Source: an uncultured Collinsella sp.
Lineage (GTDB): Bacteria; Actinomycetota; Coriobacteriia; Coriobacteriales; Coriobacteriaceae
Direction: 5' to 3'
Length of the DNA: 6,471 bases
NCBI GenBank assembly: GCA_900552875.1
Contig: USCS01000091.1
Span: forward strand, 1 to 6,471
This document shows positions 4,183 to 6,471 of the stretch, one piece after another. Made by a program: the position numbers and the translations under genes. Position 1 is the first letter of the stretch. Every line of letters starts with the position of its first letter. The notes beneath the pieces were generated by a model. That model ran no database searches. It saw only the letters and a list, made by a program, of their open reading frames with translations, and was not told the DNA's origin.

Positions 4183-5613
4183 ATGGCTCTTTGGGGCGGT
4201 CGTTTTGAGGCGGGCGTGGCCGAGGTCACGCAGGAGTTTGGCGCGTCGCTGCCGGTCGACAAGCATCTCTATAAGCAGGATATCGCCGGCTCTAAGGCAC
4301 ATGCCAAGATGCTGGCCGCCCAGGGCATCATCAGTGCCGAGGATGAGCAGGCGATTGCCGAGGGCCTGACCGGAATCGAGCAGGATATCGATGCCGGCAA
4401 CTTCATCTTCGATATCAACGACGAGGACATTCATATGTCCATCGAGAGCGAGCTGACTCGTCGCATCGGCGAGGCGGGCAAGCGCCTACATACCGGGCGT
4501 TCGCGCAACGACCAGGTGGCGACCGATACGCGCCTGGGCGTCAAGGCACTGGCCAAGGAGCTCATGGAGGCCAATCTTGAGCTGCGCCATGTGCTGGTGG
4601 ATGCGGCCAAGAAGTACGACAAGGTGATTCTGCCGGGCTACACGCACATGCAGCATGCTCAGCCCGTGCTGCTGTCGCATCATCTGCTGGCGTATTCCTG
4701 GATGTTCGCGCGCGACTTTACACGCCTGAAGGCCGCCTTTGATGCTGCCGACAACTGCCCACTGGGCGCTGCCGCGCTTGCCGGTACGAGCTATCCGCTC
4801 GATCGCCAGATGACGGCTGCCGAACTTGGCTTTGCGGGCGTGATTCCCAACTCGCTCGATGCGGTTTCCGACCGCGATTTCCTGCTCGATCTGCATTACG
4901 CCGGCTCCGTCATGGCCATGCATCTGTCGCGTCTTTCCGAGGAGATCGTGCTGTGGTCGAGCTCCGAATTTGGCTTTATCACGCTTTCCGACTCGTACTC
5001 CACCGGCTCGTCCATCATGCCGCAGAAGAAGAATCCCGACTTTGCCGAGCTTATCCGCGGCAAGAGCGGCCGTGTGTATGGCAACCTGGTGCAGCTGCTC
5101 GTGACCATGAAGGGCCTGCCGCTTGCTTATAACAAGGACTTGCAGGAGGACAAGGAGGGCGCGCTCGATACCGCCCATACGCTCATGCAGTGCCTGTCGG
5201 TTATGGCCGGTATGATTTCGACTTGGACCGTCAACGAGGATGCCATGGCGCGCGAATGCGGCGTGGGACACCTTGCCGCCACCGATGTTGCCGATTACCT
5301 GGCTAAGCGTGGTCTGCCGTTCCGCGAGGCACATGCCGTGGTGGGCCATCTGGTCCTGATGTGTGAGAAGCGCGGCTGCAATCTTGAGGACCTGCCGTTT
5401 GATGTGTTCCAGGAGGCAAGCTCGCTCTTTGAGCACGACATTACCGAGGCGCTCGACATCCCGTCGATTGTCGCTGCACGCACGACCGAGGGCGGTACCG
5501 CCCCTGCCGCCGTTGCCGTGCAGCTGCAGCGTGCCGAGGCACAGCTCGTGGCCGACGAGGGCGTGTTTGGATCGCTGGCCAAGGTCGTCGAGATGGGTCA
5601 CGGGGCAAAGTAG
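4183..5613 (+). CDS. argH: Argininosuccinate lyase
   Basis: The 476-residue enzyme splits argininosuccinate into arginine and fumarate, the final step of arginine synthesis, and acts as a cytoplasmic homotetramer of the aspartase/fumarase superfamily. The N-terminal MALWGGRF is the family start. HTGRSRNDQ (103-111) binds substrate. GYTHMQHAQP (152-161) carries the conserved histidine of the catalytic relay. The superfamily signature GSSIMPQKKNPD (275-286) holds the catalytic serine on the mobile loop. Length is close to the family norm (about 460), and all three conserved regions are intact. No CGA codon is used. It lies on the same strand as argG, beyond the small open reading frame and the GC-rich hairpin, and ends 49 bases before a clear terminator. 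It therefore probably closes the transcript. Control may be shared with argG by read-through or come from a separate promoter within 3846-4182. Confidence 0.98.
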   Translation: MALWGGRFEAGVAEVTQEFGASLPVDKHLYKQDIAGSKAHAKMLAAQGIISAEDEQAIAEGLTGIEQDIDAGNFIFDINDEDIHMSIESELTRRIGEAGKRLHTGRSRNDQVATDTRLGVKALAKELMEANLELRHVLVDAAKKYDKVILPGYTHMQHAQPVLLSHHLLAYSWMFARDFTRLKAAFDAADNCPLGAAALAGTSYPLDRQMTAAELGFAGVIPNSLDAVSDRDFLLDLHYAGSVMAMHLSRLSEEIVLWSSSEFGFITLSDSYSTGSSIMPQKKNPDFAELIRGKSGRVYGNLVQLLVTMKGLPLAYNKDLQEDKEGALDTAHTLMQCLSVMAGMISTWTVNEDAMARECGVGHLAATDVADYLAKRGLPFREAHAVVGHLVLMCEKRGCNLEDLPFDVFQEASSLFEHDITEALDIPSIVAARTTEGGTAPAAVAVQLQRAEAQLVADEGVFGSLAKVVEMGHGAK

Positions 5614-5662
5614 AGGTTTGGCTGAAGCCGCTTGGCCATGTATTGATAAATCGGTTTTGCTT

Positions 5663-5696
5663 TACGGACGTCTGCTGATGTGGACGTCCGTATTTT
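5663..5696 (+). terminator. Intrinsic terminator after argH
   Basis: TACGGACGTC (5663-5672) pairs perfectly with GACGTCCGTA (5683-5692) over 10 bp, with a 10-base loop, and is followed by TTTTGTTG. This is a standard Rho-independent terminator and marks the end of the argH transcript, separating it from ndk. Confidence 0.88.
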
Positions 5697-5862
5697 GTTG
5701 CTATGGGGGAGGGGCTTGTCGAGAACTTCTGTAGGACCTTTGGGCAGGTTGTGAAGGGGGTACGTTCGCGGATGGCAATCGACCGTCTGCTCTGTTCGAT
5801 GCGGTTGATGGGCGGTCGGATGGTACTCTAATCGAGCTTCGAAACAGAAGTGACACATATGG
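5697..5862. other. Intergenic stretch without recognised gene
   Basis: This part of the 384-base argH-ndk gap shows no convincing coding frame. A 42-codon frame from ATG 5703 to TAA 5831 lacks a ribosome binding site and starts in the tail of the argH terminator. The only structure I see is CGACCG (5780-5785) with CGGTCG (5813-5818), extendable by ATC/GAT with one bulged base, around a 27-base loop. Its role is unknown. Confidence 0.5.
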
Positions 5863-5894
5863 AGCGCTTTAATAAATTGTAGCGTTTCAATAAA
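5863..5894. repeat. Imperfect 18-base tandem repeat upstream of ndk promoter
   Basis: AGCGCTTTAATAAA (5863-5876) recurs as AGCGTTTCAATAAA (5881-5894), matching at 12 of 14 positions with a period of 18 bases. The pair ends ten bases before the candidate -35 element of ndk, a plausible position for paired binding of a regulator or an AT-rich upstream element. No regulator can be named. Confidence 0.4.
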
Positions 5895-5904
5895 CAGCTT
5901 TTTG

Positions 5905-5933
5905 TTTAACTGCAGCTAAAACTCTGTTACGAT
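5905..5933 (+). promoter_or_regulatory. Candidate ndk promoter
   Basis: TTTAAC (5905-5910) and TACGAT (5928-5933) are 17 bases apart. The -10 matches consensus at four of six positions, the -35 at three. Transcription would start near 5940 and give a leader of about 58 bases. The region is AT-rich and well placed, but the -35 is weak. Confidence 0.35.
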
Positions 5934-5942
5934 GCAGTCTAG

Positions 5943-5973
5943 GCGGGTGCCGGAATGGGACTTGGGCACGCGC
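5943..5973 (+). other. Hairpin in ndk 5' untranslated region
   Basis: GCGGGTGCC (5943-5951) pairs with GGCACGCGC (5965-5973) with one G-G mismatch, around a 13-base loop. It would occupy the start of the ndk leader RNA and ends 11 bases before the ribosome binding site GAAAGG (5984-5989), leaving that site free. It may stabilise the message. It lacks a T-run, so it is not a terminator. Confidence 0.4.
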
Positions 5974-5997
5974 GAACCTACTTGAAAGGCTACTTTT

Positions 5998-6402
5998 ATG
6001 GCTATCGAGAAGACCTTCATCATGATTAAGCCCGACGCCGTGCGCGATCGCAAGATCGGCGAGATTGTTGCTCGCATCGAGCGCAGCGGTCTTGTCATCG
6101 AGCGCATGGAGATGACCACGCTCGAGCGCGCTACCGTCGAGGAGCACTACGCCCATCTGGCCGACAAGCCCTTCTTTAGCGGTCTCTGCGACTTTATGAC
6201 GAGCGGTCCGGTCGTCAAGATGGTCGTTTCCGGTCTCTCCGCTGTTGCTAAGATGCGCACCCTCATGGGCGCTACTAATCCGCTTGACGCCGCTCCTGGT
6301 ACCATCCGCGGCGACTTTGCCGTCGATGTCAACGCCAACGTGATCCACGGCTCCGACTGCCTGGAGAACGCCGAGATTGAGATCAAGCGCTTCTTTGGCT
6401 AA
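5998..6402 (+). CDS. ndk: Nucleoside diphosphate kinase
   Basis: The 134-residue enzyme transfers the terminal phosphate between nucleoside triphosphates and diphosphates through a phosphohistidine, balancing NTP and dNTP pools in the cytoplasm. The catalytic histidine is His117 in NVIHGSDCLENAE, the family signature. Other active-site residues stand at their canonical places: Lys11, Tyr51, Arg87, Thr93, Arg104 and Asn114. Length is typical of short bacterial Ndk proteins, and nothing is missing. The start at 5998 has GAAAGG eight bases upstream and gives the usual N-terminus with the TFIMIKPDAV strand. It stands alone between the argH terminator and a hairpin at the window edge, so it is probably monocistronic. 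Codon use is CGC/GAG-biased, like a well-expressed gene in this genome. Confidence 0.98.
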   Translation: MAIEKTFIMIKPDAVRDRKIGEIVARIERSGLVIERMEMTTLERATVEEHYAHLADKPFFSGLCDFMTSGPVVKMVVSGLSAVAKMRTLMGATNPLDAAPGTIRGDFAVDVNANVIHGSDCLENAEIEIKRFFG

Positions 6403-6440
6403 ACCAGCTTTGACTCCTTAAGGCTGTTAGCGTGTGGCTT

Positions 6441-6470
6441 GGGCGCCGCGGAACTCCATCTGCGGTGCCC
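6441..6470 (+). terminator. Hairpin at window edge, probable ndk terminator
   Basis: GGGCGCCGC (6441-6449) pairs with GCGGTGCCC (6462-6470) over 9 bp with one G-U, around a 12-base loop. It lies 38 bases after the ndk stop. The window ends one base later, a T, so the expected T-run cannot be seen. Confidence 0.55.
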
Positions 6471-6471
6471 T

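Noticed and set aside
4486..5601. 371-codon frame antisense to argH
   Set aside because: It is a shadow of argH caused by its codon bias, with no family features.
5703..5831. 42-codon rightward frame between argH and ndk
   Set aside because: It begins in the T-rich tail of the argH terminator and has no ribosome binding site.
5598..5858. 86-codon leftward frame across the argH terminator
   Set aside because: It crosses a clear terminator hairpin and shows no domain or codon pattern of a real gene.

Overview
The window looks like chromosomal DNA of a GC-rich actinobacterium, most likely class Coriobacteriia and close to Collinsella. This rests on GC-ending codons, the character of the proteins (including a tyrosine in the O-helix of DNA polymerase I, as known from mycobacteria) and gene order. 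It is inference without any database search.

Layout, left to right. The 3' end of polA (DNA polymerase I, 5' end outside the window) runs rightward and converges on a leftward Cof-type HAD phosphatase gene. The 273-base gap between them holds a terminator hairpin and a very large nested inverted repeat (911-1044). Divergently from the HAD gene, after a 554-base gap, comes argG (argininosuccinate synthase). A 523-base gap containing a possible 56-codon gene leads to argH (argininosuccinate lyase). A terminator and a 300-base gap follow, then ndk (nucleoside diphosphate kinase), then a hairpin at the right edge. ArgG and ArgH catalyse the last two steps of arginine synthesis, from citrulline and aspartate to argininosuccinate and then to arginine plus fumarate.

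The most interesting part is the region ahead of argG. It contains a 24-codon open reading frame with a near-perfect Shine-Dalgarno sequence at the usual spacing. Six of its codons are arginine, and it ends in three consecutive CGA codons followed by stop. Four of the six arginine codons are CGA, a codon absent from argG, argH, ndk and the visible part of polA. Behind it lie mutually exclusive hairpins and then a hairpin with a T-run that resembles an intrinsic terminator, about 95 bases before argG. This has the layout of a ribosome-mediated transcription attenuator sensing arginyl-tRNA, comparable in logic to the his, thr and leu leaders of enterobacteria. Upstream of the peptide, near the presumed 5' end of the leader RNA, the sequence can also fold into a compact three-way junction (2063-2109). 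The attenuator is a hypothesis from sequence; the peptide reading frame and its codon content are seen directly.
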